This document shows positions 34,823-47,736 of a stretch of 64,000 nucleotides of DNA, in pieces. The stretch is taken from assembly GCA_029582155.1 (NCBI GenBank), contig CM055907.1, positions 34,994,492-35,058,491 on the forward strand. The letters run 5' to 3'. The notes below the pieces were generated by a model that was not told the origin of the DNA, ran no database searches, and was given only the letters and a program-made list of their open reading frames with translations. Positions within the stretch are counted from its first letter, which is position 1. Each line of letters starts with the position of its first letter. Source of the stretch: Panopea generosa. Lineage: Eukaryota; Mollusca; Bivalvia; Adapedonta; Hiatellidae. The position numbers and the translations under genes are program-made.

Positions 34823-35238
34823 TCTGTAATGAGCAGTGTGAAAGGCTTTAAAACTGTTTAAGACAATCTGAGAAGTAATTCGAGATAATTTAGTGTTTAA
34901 ATGTTTTTACATAATTCTTTACAGGAAACAAATGTTAAGACTTTCATTGTTTATAATTATCAGTGCTTTAAGGGCAACTTAGTAGAACAATAGTCAGTGA
35001 CTCTTATAAAGGAGAAGTGTTGAAGTAACAATGACATTAATTTATCTTTTTTCAGTTAATAAAACTTTGTTATCACGTTGCAGTTACTGTTTAGATTCTA
35101 ATGTTTGATTTAAAGTTAAAAGTGTTAATTTGTATATTAATACTTTCTAGTCAAGTGCTTGTAACAGTCAGTTACTGGTCAGTAATACTTGCCATGTAGA
35201 CATTTGTAAAACTCAGCCTATTTGTAAGAAAATGGAGA

Positions 35239-35346
35239 TGTTAGGTACCGTCTATATAGCTGTCAGAGTATTATACTATACCTATTGCATATATGTGTAA
35301 TGACGTCATGACTTTATGTGTACACTGAATAAATGGTATCCAAACA
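35239..35346 (+). repeat. 3' LTR (108 bp)
   Basis: Same length as the 5' LTR, with four substitutions (about 3.7%). It is preceded by the purine-rich AGAAAATGGAGA. Confidence 0.93.
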
Positions 35347-35665
35347 ATATCTATATTTGGTAATCAGATAACAAAATTGCTTTATTTGGTAATTCAGTTA
35401 GCATTATATCTATATTTGGTAATTAGATAACAAAATTGCTTATTTGGTAATTCAGTTAGAATTATATCTATATTTGGTAATCAGATAACAAAACTGCTTT
35501 ATTTGGTAGTTCCGTTAGCATTATATCTATATTTGGTAATCAGATAAAAATGCTGCTATATTTGGCAACATAATTAGTAATATAATTGTTACAATTCATA
35601 TTTTAATAAACAATACTGCTTTGTTTAATTATTAAGATAACTATGTTACTTTATATTTGGCAATA
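35347..35665. repeat. array of the same 30/60-bp repeat family, right of the Gypsy element
   Basis: Copies of ATATCTATATTTGGTAATCA followed by GATAACAAAATTGCTTTATT, period about 60 bp. It continues the array found left of 31200. Confidence 0.85.
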
Positions 35666-36103
35666 TTGAATTAACTTCGCAGTATTATCCGTTTTCACTG
35701 GCATATAGCTGGTAAAAAGACTTATTGGAAACAAAGCGCGCAACCTGAAAATAGAAACAATCTTCTCGGATTTATTGAGTCTTGCTGAGGCGAACTGTTC
35801 AATGTAACACGCATCATCCGTCTTCAACAGTATTCCATATATAGAGTATCTTACATGAGTGCTCATTTATTACAAAATATATTAAATAAATTTGCAAAAA
35901 TATATTATGCACGGCTAAGCCGAGCATTATATCAAATTGGCAAACGAGTTTAATAAATTTGATGAAATTTAAGCACGAAAGTAAGATTAATTTTATCTCA
36001 TAACTCAGGAACGAGAAAAAATCGGACAATTTTGTTTCCGTTAATCATCATATGACATAACGTTTCAAAATAACCCCAAGTCATCATATGACGTAACTGT
36101 AAC

Positions 36104-37118
36104 GTCCGAAAAGAAAGAAAACATTTTCACGTCTTAATAACTCTCATTCGTTAACTTGAAAGCTACCAAAATCCTTACACATATAGAAGAAAGATGATAG
36201 TTTTGTTTGGTAGCAAATTAATGGAAATACTTCCATAAACATCACATTTTTCTTAACAAAATAATAAATCTGTCTTTGACGTCGTTTTAGTACTGCATAA
36301 CGTTTTCTAAGTGGCGGCCTTTCATCAATTTCTCTTGTTTTACTCTGTCTATGAAATTTTTAGCAACGTTTCCACACATTTCTTGGTTGATTTTCTTTAC
36401 TTCTCGTTTTATATTTTAAACAACATCTTGGTATCATCTTGCTTAGGTTTGTAAACATCTGACTTCAGATAGCCCCAAAGGAAGTAGTCACAAGGGTTCA
36501 GATCAGGACTGTGAGCCGGCCAGGAAATTCCACACTCTTCCACGTCAGGGTATCGTCGGGATATCACACTGTCATTGAACATATGCAGACAATCTAATAC
36601 AACATTAGATGTGTGTGCGGTAGCACCATCTTGCATAAACCAGAAGTAATGCATATTTTGTGATTGCCTTTGAAGCTATGGAATACATGTGTTTCTCAGA
36701 AGAAAATGTTCGTCTCATTGAATTTTCTGGACTGTCACAGATCAATTTTCGGAGTGAACTTCCTTGCTTCTTATCGACTTTGGCCGATCCGATTTTGGAG
36801 CATCATCTACCGATCTACATCGTTCAAATATATTCATGATCACGTAAATATGTTTCCAGCTCACCGTCCAATTCTTAAAAATGATTTTTAAACTTCCTTT
36901 TTATATCTGTGACACATTTGTTTTCGTTATATTTTATCACAATGAAAATACGCTGAACCGACGTTAGTTTCGTAGCGCCTTTATAAAAAAAGCAATATTT
37001 GAGTGACGTCATAACGTTGCAACGTTATTAATTTTAGCGCGTTTTCGTACAAGTAGCTAAAACGTCAACGTCAGATCATTATTTTGATGTAAGTTCCATC
37101 TAAAAAGTCTTTTCGGAC
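36104..37118 (-). mobile_element. small IS630/Tc1/mariner-type transposon with 11-bp inverted ends
   Basis: GTCCGAAAAGA at 36104-36114 is exactly complementary to 37108-37118. Minus-strand transposase remains lie between. Length about 1.0 kb, shorter than an intact element. Confidence 0.83.
36409..36654 (-). pseudogene. DDE transposase C-terminal fragment
   Basis: An 81-residue frame contains WFMQDGATAHTS with the second catalytic Asp, RRYPDVEECGISWPAHSPDL, and NPCDYFLWGYLKSDVYKPKQ with the third acid. Forty-six residues separate these two Asp, more than the 34 of Tc1 or mariner. This matches the DDE_3-type transposases often annotated as Tc3-like in invertebrates. The N-terminal half is not recognisable in one frame. 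Confidence 0.85.
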
Positions 37119-37204
37119 ACCCTTTATAATTGCGTGGACCCTTCTGTAGTTTCTCTACATATCATGGCAAACTAAACGCTTCGTAAAAGTTATTTAGTTT
37201 AACT

Positions 37205-37430
37205 GTAACGTGTTGTTCATACTTATTTTGATACAAAAGGGTTACGGTTGCAACCCTTAGTATAACAAAAACTTATTTTGTTACACCAATGGTCACGGTG
37301 GCAACACTTAATGAAACAAAAATTGAATTTCTTTGCGGTTATAAATAAACCTTTGTGTTACGTAACAAAAATATACTTTGTATCACTAAGGGTTGCTGCT
37401 ATAACCCTTAGTATAACAAAATTAGAGATG
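37205..37430. repeat. degenerate repeat, about 50-bp units
   Basis: Three to four copies of GGTTNCNGNNGCAACCCTTA followed by GTATAACAAAA, some partly inverted, lie between the two mariner-type elements. Confidence 0.6.
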
Positions 37431-37689
37431 TTGGACGTTTGTTAACATGAAGGGCTTTTAGTAAATTCTGTAACTAAAGGCCTTCCGTAGAAACAATGTT
37501 GCGTAAGAACATGAAAAACTCGTGCAAAACTCATCTGGGGATGTTTATACAATACATCTGCGAATTCTCAATTCAATCCGATTATAATTGACCAAGATAT
37601 TCATTGTTGAATTATACACACTCATGAACGGTGGCTATATTTCAATGTCATAATGAAACCTGAAGAAAAATAGTAATAAGGGCTTACAT

Positions 37690-38640
37690 TAAAGCCCGAG
37701 TTTCTTTGCAGTTATCGGCACAAGAGAATTATTCTGAATTGTGTCGTATACATGATAGTTCTACTGTAACATTATGAACAGTTTTTCGTTGGGTTAAGAA
37801 ATTTAAGTGGGTCGGCATAGCCTGCAAGAAGATAATTGCCCAGATAGGTCTATCGTTGCAGCAACAAATAGAAACGTTGGTGCTGTTAGATCTATGGTAG
37901 AAGAAGATAGACGGTATACTGTTTCCCTGATAGCTTATAGTCTAGGCATTTCAGAAAGCACTGTACATCATTTCTAAATAACTGTTTGAAATTAACGAAG
38001 CTTTGTGTCAGATAGAAACTCAATTGCTGACACCGGAATAAAAGGTCAAGCGTTTAGATTGTACTAAAATTGTAATCCTAGGAAAAATTCTGGATGCTCA
38101 TTGAGGACGAAACTTGGGTTTATGATTTTGAGCCCTAACGGCGCATCAATTACAAACAATGGCTTAGTGAAAATCAGACTCGGCCGGCCGAAGCAAAGAG
38201 GACAAAAAGCGCGAAGAAGTTTTAATAGCCATTTTCTTCAAATGTAGAGGTCATTTTATAAAAATAAAATACTTAAATCTATCAAAACGTTTTATCAAAA
38301 TAAACGCCCGAGTAAAGGTTTGGAAGAGATGAGATAATTCATGACAATGCTTCTGCCCATAAAAGTAAAAGTGTACAATCTTTCTTAGAACAAGAAATGA
38401 TTATTGATGTTAAACTTTTTCCTATTTCCCATGCTAAAAATGCTCGTAGGTAAACGGCTTGCTACTAAAAGTGCCCTTGGGCCTGCAATTCTTCAGTGTC
38501 TGAACAGTATACCAAGGGAAGACTACTTTGTGGTATTTAGGTCGTGGACAGCAAGTATGTATCTGTGTGGGGGAATACTTTGAAGGGTTGACCTGAAAAA
38601 GTCCATTCCTGTGAACATCTTAAATATCTGAAGACCAGTG
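37690..38640 (+). pseudogene. mariner-like transposase, heavily decayed
   Basis: In changing frames one reads SMVEEDRRYTVSLIAYSLGI followed by SESTVHHF (helix-turn-helix), then TWVYDF with a following basic stretch and YKQW, IIHDNASAHKS (catalytic Asp region), and SIPREDYFVVFRSWTASMYL near the C-terminus. These fall in mariner order. Many stops and frameshifts; no clear inverted ends seen. Confidence 0.85.
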
Positions 38641-41600
38641 ACAGAATATATTGAATACTCCTCGAAGTTATTATTTAAAAAGGAACATTGAAAGGAGACC
38701 AATAGTATTACATTAGACTGCTGTTCATTTACGTTTTTAACAAGAGTTTGAAATTATAATTTTCAACTTACCTTCAAACATTGTCATAAACACTAAGTGA
38801 AACTTTTAATAGTAATGTTCCATAATTACAAATGATCAAGTCAAGGACACATTAAATTGAATAATGTAATGCGACGTCACCAGCTTTTGGGATAATGGTT
38901 TTGCAGTGAGAGTGATAAAATGAAGCATAGTTTTAAACCAAAATAACTAGAGCATTGACAGGACATTAAGAGATGTGCCTGACCGTATATTCCTTTGGCG
39001 TTGGTCAATGAAAAATTTACATACATTTTTTGCTGTAAAATTTACCTACTTTTTAAAAAATCAATTATTTTTATTTACCATATTAAGAAATGATTAGTAT
39101 GCATATTTATAATATAGCACAAACTTCACACAGTAAATGTCAAACAATATTTGAATATTTTTTATTATATGAATAATAAGATTTTTACCTCAGGCAGTAA
39201 CACGCTTCTTTACCACTTCATTTAACATACTACATATGTTACATTCCGGCAATACACAAGGACAAACACGCCGAACACTAGTTTCATATAAATGCTCTGT
39301 ATTCCACTGAACCGTTCTGAGCCATATTAACCTGTACGATTGTGTGTAAATTTCCTGGAACGCGTATTTATATCCAGTTTTATGAAAGCAGTATTCGTTT
39401 AATCTATACTGTCGCTATGGTAAAGATGGAAATATGCGATACAAATGTTTAAGATTAGTCATGAAAACCGGTTAACAAGGGAAACATTTGATTCCTGTTT
39501 TAATATTCTTTTTCTACGGTTGTGTAGAGAAATTTATGAGTATAATTAATATCAAAGGAATATGATTTATCATTATTTGATATAAATGAAGAATGAATAG
39601 CTTGTTGTGTCTCTTTTCTTTTTGTAGCTGATATATATATAAACCAAGGGTACAAGATCATGACAGCAACCAACTAAATACCATCGAGTTTACATTAGTG
39701 TTACATGCAACACATCTGGACTATTAGGACGATTTACCTACTTAAATTGATAGCTTCATATGATGAGTGTTCCGTTAAGGATTCACACGCTAAATATATA
39801 AATATATAAAAATCTGTGGAAATTCCAATCACCTAAATATATGATACTATATATATAGTTTATAAAATGGAATACAAAAAAAAAATATTTATAACCGACA
39901 AAAAAACGTAGTATTCAAAAGATATCATAAACCAAGTAAAAATAAGGATACTTACAATAAGTACAACACAGACATAGATAGTACATGTATGTGATAAAAC
40001 ACAAAATGCTACAATACAATATACATATCATTAATACATGTCTGTATACGTAGTCGTGCCTTCCCATTATAGGGAATGATCGTAACTGGCGGCCAGACCC
40101 TTTTGCCTTCAATTGTATCTGATTTATATGCATAATATATATTGTAATATGCATTTATATGACAATATAATATGGTTAAAATAATCAATCCGTCTTTTTT
40201 TAGCTATGAAGAACCTATATAACGTATACCAGTACACATGTGCATCCGTATATTGACGTTGAATTGGCTGTTTACATAAGACAGGGCCGGACAGCGTACT
40301 TTGGTATCGATTTGATGCATCAAAAACGGTCAAACGGTTCCTTACAGACGCGCAATTTGTTGCACAAATAATGGAAGAAGTAATGGTCATGATCTTGTTG
40401 AACTACATGTTGATTTATTTCATACTGATTGATGACACGTCAATTCGCAAAATATCGGGCAATATGTATCGATTCATCATTGTTTAACGTTGATGGGTAT
40501 GCACCCATAGTGACAATGAACTACATTGTTTAATACAAAATAATAATGGCATAGTCTAAATGAGATATTAACGTCATATGTGAATACGGTATTAAATTTA
40601 TTTTGAACGACATTACAACCGTGTTCTTAATAACTTAATAATAATGTGTTTACATATAAACAAACAGCATTATAAACTTATTTATTTACATACAAACATA
40701 TACTATTATATTTCATTTTATTATGCCAGTGTTTTCATTTCTGTTGATAAATTGCAGGCTTGATAAATATAAGTTTATCACGTCAATGCAAGTTTATCAG
40801 ACACATAACGTCATTATGTATAATCTTAAACGGAATCTGTACAGGCTGTAAAACAAGTTTAATGCTGATTTTCAATTTCATAAAAAAAGACGAATTAAAA
40901 ATATTGTCATGATAAAGAGAATACCATTTTTCAACTTCATCACGTTCGGCAAAAAGAAATAAAGGACTCGACAAAGACTCGTCCTGGTTTTTTTTCTAAG
41001 CCTCACCTGATAAAGATGATAATATAAGACACTAACATGGTATTTTTTTTAACAAATCATATACGGTATAGGTAAAATGATCTGGTATATTGTTATCTCA
41101 ACATTTGATACGGCCATCCCTACATTGAAAACATACGACATGGTAAATAGTGTGACACACTGACTAAATGTTTATGATTTACATTGCAATTATTCATTAA
41201 TAGTAACTAGGTATTACTAGGTGTTCTGCTTTGTCAAGACTTAAATATATGTCCATAAATTGCTAATGCCAGTTCGTGTTTTTATGATCGTCTCGGTCTC
41301 TGAGAATAATATATGTAAAATATCTTTTGGCAGATTATTTGAAGAAAAAAGAACTTCACCAAAGGAAATACTATTCTTCGACAACAACAGCAATAACTAA
41401 CAAAGTATATACACGTTTTTTTATAAAAATTATGTTGCTAAACAAAAACGACAGTTTCATTTTGCAAACTTTACCTAATTTTCTAATAGATTCTTGTACT
41501 ATGTGCAACAAATACCAATTTAGATAGAAATGCTTGACTTGTTATGTCACATATAAATATATAAACGCTCTTAAAACATCAATCAGAACTTTTTAAGATA

Positions 41601-41853
41601 GGCTAGTACTTTGTATACTACCTACAAAATACTCCGCTGAAAAAAAATCGCAACCAAGGGTTCCTCAGTTGCCAAGTGAACTTCGGCGATTCAAGTGATC
41701 TTCGGCGCTCTCGTCTGATGACCACGTATCATTACAACTAAGGTCGTTGATTAAAGTCCCGCTCGGTCAAATGATGTTTGTGCGTAAGTTAAACATTGAG
41801 GAATGACGGTGGTGCTTCATGTACTGAGATTCATTTAGAGGTCTTTCTCCACC
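38641..41853. other. gene-free stretch
   Basis: AT-rich, with simple TA-rich segments. The minus frames at 39915-40390 have no recognisable features. Confidence 0.4.
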
Positions 41854-42180
41854 GGGCCTGATTAGCTCAGTCGATAGCGCGTCTGACTATCAATTCATGG
41901 ACTGCGAGTTTGAATCCCCGCCCGGCCACAATCTACGTGATGATCATTCGTCTTTTACCACTGATTCAAGTGGGAAAGTTATCAGTTACTTGCGGAGATG
42001 GGATGTGCTCGAGAACTTGTTTAACTTCCAGTATCCCAGGAAACAGTGGTAAGGTTAACTGATCGTCTGTTAGCCCTCGATGGCATAAAATGACGCTAAA
42101 TATTCAATATATACATCAGTTCTCCACCAATAAAACTGTATATGCCACATACGAATATATCTTGTCAAGTGTTGAATAGA
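41854..42180 (+). mobile_element. tRNA-derived SINE with complete head
   Basis: The head GGGCCTGATTAGCTCAGTCG ... GAGTTTGAATCCCCGCCCGG has A and B boxes and complementary ends of a tRNA-like fold (41854-41929). A body of about 250 bp follows, shared with 8285-8515. Transcription by RNA polymerase III is expected for the family. It could be mistaken for a tRNA gene, but the shared 3' body shows it is a SINE. Confidence 0.8.
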
Positions 42181-42394
42181 GATTAAACCCCATAAAAAGT
42201 GATGAATACAATGTATTTATTCAAAACGAAAAAATACAGCTGGAACATTATCCAATTTTCCTAGTGGTCTCTTTAAAAAGCAATCGCAAAACTTCTCGTA
42301 TAGTTTTTTATTTGTACGGTATGCAACTTATGTCTTAATTGTTTGCGTTTTTATTTTTGCTTTAAATTTAATAATTCAAAGGAAAAGATCACCT

Positions 42395-43025
42395 TTTAAA
42401 AAACAACACACCAGTTTCACAAAAAAAGCGAAAAGAAAACGCATAACTTTCACAGAAACAGTAAAACATTGAACAGGTTCCAAATAAATAAAAGAAAATG
42501 CAACACGCCAGCTTCACAACAACGAAAAGAGCAACACACCAGTTTCATAAAAAAGAAAAAAAAATAACACACCAGTTTCACAGGAAAGAAAAGAACAGCA
42601 CGTCAGTTTTACAGAAAAGAAAAAAACAACACATCAGTTTTACAGGAAAGAAAAGAACAACACGCCAGTTTTACAAATAAGAAAAGAACAGCACACCAGT
42701 CTCTTAGGAAAGAAAAGAACAACACACCAGTTTTACAGAAAAGAAAAGAACAACACATCTGTTTTCCAGATAAGGAAAACACCAGTTACAAAGAAAAGAT
42801 AAAAGCAAAACACCAGTTTTACAGAAAAGGTATAAATAACGCACCAGTTTCGCAGAAAAGATGATAATAACACACCAGTTTTCCAGAAAAGATAAAAAAA
42901 AACACACCTTTTTAACAGAAAAGATTAAGAGAACAACACACCAGTTTCACACAAATCATAAAGACCACACACCAGTTTTACAGAAAAGATAGAAACAACA
43001 CACCCGTTTTGAAGAAAAGATAAAA
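42395..43025. repeat. A-rich tandem array, unit about 31-36 bp
   Basis: About 19 diverged copies of AACAACACACCAGTTTTACA followed by GAAAAGAAAAG. Open frames on both strands here reflect the low complexity. Confidence 0.9.
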
Positions 43026-46000
43026 CTCTAATTATTTACTATAATACAAATATATACTTAATAATAAGTATGATATATATTTCAACAGTTACGATACCTT
43101 ACTGAAAGGAAATGTTTTTTTGTTGTTAATACGTATGCGTGCATCCGAGCGTGTGTTTACAGCTCTATGATATTGACACGATAACAGACACCTTGACATT
43201 TATTCATTATTGTAAGTATTGTACTTTTACAAGCTGAGTTATTGTACAAATTCCATACATATCATTTATTGGTAAAACATAACCGGATATTTATTACTTT
43301 GATGTCTCGCAACTGTTACAAATAATGACTGAAATATACAAGGACATCTAACGCTGTGTGTTAACAACTATGGATGTAATTATATGAATTCCATCAGTAT
43401 TTATAACGGTTATGATTTATGGATATGAATTGTAAAATAATATTTATATTATTCTCAAAAAGAAGATTAAGTCTACGTAAATAATTCCACGATTTGTCGT
43501 TATTATTGCTATGTTTTGATTAGTATGAGTTGCTGTTGTTTTGTTGTATACGTACAGTTTGTGGGTCGGGTTAGTGTGGATCGATAGTGTATACAATTAA
43601 ATGTGTTTGGTATTGTTAGTGAATAAATTAATAAATAAATGTATAGTATGCATATTCAAGACAGTCTACGACTAGCATAGAAGGATAATACATGTACATG
43701 TGTTACAGCAGTAGCAATAAAATAAACCATAACTATTGAGTTCTGTTACTCACAACTTTGTAATGTTTATCGTTATGTTGAGTCAATTAATATCAGTTGC
43801 ATGAGCATCCAGTCTTGAACTACGGATGCTGCGTTTAAATTACAAATTTCCGCTCTGAAACTATAAGATTAATCCATTTTCATAGTATCGAAATATAATT
43901 TACTCAACATATACTTAATATAAAGCTGTTTTTTCAGGTCAGCTTTGTAGACACATCGGAGATTAATGATGGTAATGATGGTAATTTAATTTAAAACAAA
44001 TATACACATGCTTATCATTTATCATTTTAATTAGTTTACATGAATTATAATAATCATTGATTTCATACAGTTGATACAATTGAGATATTAATGCTGTTAT
44101 CGCTTGTAATATATTGTATTCATAAAAGCAACATATCTTCAACAAGTTCATGTACAATGAGAGATTGATTTTTTACTCAAATTTGCCAGACGATCATTAA
44201 TTACACTGATTATCTAGGATACCATCCTGTTCAGGTTGTTTTAAAACAAACTCTTAGACACAATTGAATACGATCTGCTTCTTGAGCTAATGACCCTTTT
44301 CAATGGTATCCTATTGTTGTAATACATATTTATAAGCAAAATATACGACTTGGCAATGTAAATAAACAGTAAAAAGACATTTTTTGCGATTGTATTTAAA
44401 GCATATTCAGGTATAGTAAATGACATGTGCTTTATTAAGATATTATCTTAAACAATTGATTATTTAAAGTTTATTCCAGGCATGTAATTGTAACTTTGTA
44501 ATACATGCCATGTTTGCTATATATATAACAATTGCAGATGTTTTATTATTCCACTGTTTGAGACATTGTCCCTATTTAAAGACAAACTAGATAATACCGT
44601 CATTACCACCATAAATTATATAGATGTAAACAATTCATGTTGATGAACTTTCTTAACTCACTGTGTAATAGTGTTCGCAATAAATTAATCAAAACTCACA
44701 CCTCCGAAACGTTGAAGATATTGTTTCTACAATGTGTTGTCCAATATATATCACTAAAAAACATTAAATGCATGTATGTATAGTTACTGGTGTAGAACTC
44801 GCAGCACCAAACGTTTTATATTCCAAATATATGACAACATATACATGTGCACCATATAAACATAAATCCTACAGGAGTTCACCTTTCAATGGGCGCCCCC
44901 ATGCACCGTGACAGTAACATGAACGACAGGTTAAATAATATATTATTTCAACACATAGATGTATTAATCCACATTATATAAATCAAACAAATACATTTTA
45001 CTTTACGTATTTCTAACATAAATAAACCAATATGCACAAGTTCAATTTAATTCACTCAATATTTAATTTTCGGCCACCCGAGTGAATTAAATTGAACTTG
45101 TGTAATATGGTTACTTCCTTGAGGAAGATTTTTGAATGAAAATATAAACCAATATGCATTTACACAATAATAAAAAAACACTCAGTAATAAATATGATTA
45201 GCATATTGACAAGTATATACTTGACGATTATGAAATATTGTGTTCCTGGTCCGATGTACAAACACATTCATGGTTTGTATGCCCTATTTTCCAACAGTGC
45301 TTTGTGTTATTTAACGGCGGTTGGATCACCTGGTGATAGTTTGTTGTAAGTAGGTTAGCCTGTTGTAGACACACATTATTGTTACAGGCTAATGTATTTT
45401 TTTTAAATTCTGTATTTTGAAAACAGTATAAATATTATCCGATAAGCATAGGATCAGATGACGTTTTTTAGCATTGTGATTTATAACAAGTATAATCTAT
45501 TTTACAAGAAATTATTTATTGTTTGGAGATATTGCATTGAGGAGAAGAAAAGGTCAAAGCAGACCGTTGTCTAGACATCATTGCTGAATTCTTCCTTAGC
45601 ATTGGTTATATCTAACCCGATCCTTGTCTTGCAATAAACTGGTCAAACTCAAGTAACAGACAAACAACATATACGTATACATTCTATGATACATCTTTCC
45701 TGTGAATATTATAATTCGATAAATTAGATTAACAAACGTATTATTGATTATTAATTAGGAATATGGACGGATTAAAAACTGTTATAATACTGGCATTACA
45801 GAAAGGCAAAAATAGCATTACTATACTAGAATAATGCATATTTCATCGTAAAAACTTCGTCTCATTTCATATAAAGTCTAGTACCACCACAACTAGCAAG
45901 TTCATAAATTTCATTAAATACGATGATAATGACTGTATTTAGTAGGTACATGTATTAAGGAAGACGATACACTGACACTGGAACTACTTTTAAATAATGG

Positions 46001-46163
46001 AAATATGCTGCTAGTAATATAATCATTGGATTTTGTTAATGGAAATATACCTACGAAGCAGAAATAGAACATGCACACGTGACTGAAATATTAATGAACA
46101 AGTACTTTCGTGAAATTCAAATATTGTCCGAGTAATTTGAGCACAACCTTCTTAGCATTTTCG
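43026..46163. other. gene-free stretch, 3' flank of the SPRY exon
   Basis: Very AT-rich. Only the hairpin at 45.0-45.16 kb stands out. Confidence 0.4.
45022..45158. repeat. perfect 23-bp inverted repeat (hairpin) between 15-bp direct repeats
   Basis: The arm 45035-45057 (CACAAGTTCAATTTAATTCA then CTC) is the exact reverse complement of 45080-45102, with a 22-base loop. ATAAACCAATATGCA occurs at 45022-45036 and again at 45144-45158. A second small hairpin, CTTCC-TTGA-GGAAG, lies in between. It could be a small non-autonomous insertion with its target duplication, or a structured RNA. No protein coding. Confidence 0.7.
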
Positions 46164-46825
46164 TTATGGAGATCTAAATCCTGATTTCATGCATTGTGGA
46201 ATCATTGTTATTTCAGTTCCGGTTTTCAGGGTCATTTCAACTGTACAAAGGTCAGGATTATAGCAGCCGAAAACTGGATACAGAGCTTCTGCGAAGTCAA
46301 GCGCATCGAACGTATGCAGAACTTTATTGTTATTGCAGTCAGCGACAACCCATTTTTTTCGCTTGGTATCAACGAGAAATCCATACGTGATCCGCATCTC
46401 TATTCCAGCCGTGTTATCCGAAAGTGGAAAGAAATTCAAGAGGTCGCGATTGTGCCAAAATTCCTGTGTAAGTTTGTCGTTCTCTGGATACCTTGCAACA
46501 TAAAACGACCTCGCATGCTCGTGACGTTCAACCGTGTGATGCATATCGACGTCATCAAGACGACAAAGACCTATCTCGAATACAAGCCAGGTTTCTTCCA
46601 ATGGTTGTTGTATGTTATAGACGACATCGACTTCGTAGTAAAACTTCCCCGCTTCTTGAAATGGGATAGTTCCAATAGCACCTTTATACTGGACGAGGCT
46701 ATTTTCAATATCAAAGGAACCGGTACTACTGAATGGATCGCTTTTCTTGTTACGCAACATCCGTCCATCACTGGTAACCTCGCGTTCGTGATGAGAGGAA
46801 TTTGGATCTAACTGGAAGTCAGGAC
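46164..46825 (-). CDS. SPRY/B30.2 domain, terminal exon of a TRIM-like or other SPRY protein
   Basis: On the minus strand an acceptor TTGTTGTTCAG precedes PDFQLDPNSSHHEREVTSDG, and the frame runs about 220 residues to the stop. The opening resembles the PRY start of B30.2 domains (xFxLDPNSxH). Core SPRY strands follow: GKFYYEVDV, WLVFEIGLCR, YGFLVDTKRKKWVVADC, LYPVFGCYN and VEMTLKTG. The exon enters with a 2-base partial codon, so it must join an upstream exon that ends with one extra base. SPRY domains bind partner proteins and usually end TRIM-type ubiquitin ligases, whose RING, B-box and coiled-coil exons would lie at higher coordinates. None was seen nearby. The host gene is not identified. 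Confidence 0.82.
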
Positions 46826-47736
46826 CTGAACAACAAATAAACATAGTTTAATTATAATTCATACCTGTCAATCTGTTAAAACGTGACAACAACTATAGTA
46901 TATTCGGAATGATGAGAGTGAAACTGAATACTTATTTTAAAATGAATATCATGTCGTCCCATTGGTGCAAGAAGGTACCAAACAACATCTTGGGAGAATT
47001 TGACTTTTTCATATTTCTGATAATATATCATAATCTTGATTATGTAAAAAGATCTAAGCCATATCATTAAAACTGGGGGTAATATTGCATAATGTAATAT
47101 GGTACCAAGTGTGTATCCTAAAAATGTTTGGTGCAAAAATGTTCAAAGTGAGCTGCAGTTTGTGCAAAAAGGTACCATGTGTCATATGGTACGTTCTTGC
47201 ATAAATCACTTTTTCATATTTTCGATAGAAGTATAATGCAAAATGATTCCATGTGACGATTGGTACCTTCTTGCATTAAGTGTTTGTAGAAATGTGTTGG
47301 TTTTCGATGTAATAAAGAACCAATTGCCAAATGGTACCTTTTTGAATTCAACAAATTTTGCTAAAGAGTATATTGTATTACTATTTCTGATGATATGGTA
47401 CCTTTTAGCACAAACTAAGATGTTAACCAGCATGCAGATAGTAATTATTTAGTTAAGATAGCATCTTGTTTCAGCAAATTCTGGACAGAACAAATAAACA
47501 GCAGGCTTGCAATTAAGTATGCCACTGTATTTCTTGATTGACAAACAAGTTCGATGTCATTTATGGGATGAGACAATAGGGAAAAGGGGTTCCTGTGAAA
47601 TAGTATAATATATAAAAAGGAGCACAATGTCCGTCTGTGCAGCATTGAGAGATCATTTACAGAAATCATTTACTATTCAGACTCTTGTGAAGGACAAAAT
47701 AGAAGCCAATACGTTACTGCAGCATATCTCTTTACG

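Larger units (their letters stand above)
31201..35346 (+). mobile_element. Gypsy/Ty3-type LTR retrotransposon, degenerate
   Basis: Two 108-bp LTRs (31201-31308 and 35239-35346) begin TGTTAG and end CCAAACA and differ at four positions. A 5-bp target duplication, ATATC, flanks the element (31196-31200 and 35347-35351). A primer-binding-like TGGTGTCAGAAGTGGG follows the left LTR, and a short purine run precedes the right one. Inside are gag with zinc knuckles, then reverse transcriptase and integrase, in the order typical of Gypsy elements. Stops, frameshifts and a deletion make it non-functional by itself. Confidence 0.95.

Noticed and set aside
35905..35930. CGGCTAAGCCG palindrome as an operator-like site
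   Set aside because: Single 11-bp palindrome in animal DNA, with no context to support a function.
41854..41929. Functional tRNA gene
   Set aside because: It has tRNA boxes, but it continues into a 3' body shared with another copy, so it is the head of a SINE.
46194..46811. 205-residue plus-strand frame
   Set aside because: Exactly antisense to the SPRY exon, whose strands and acceptor are clear on the minus strand.
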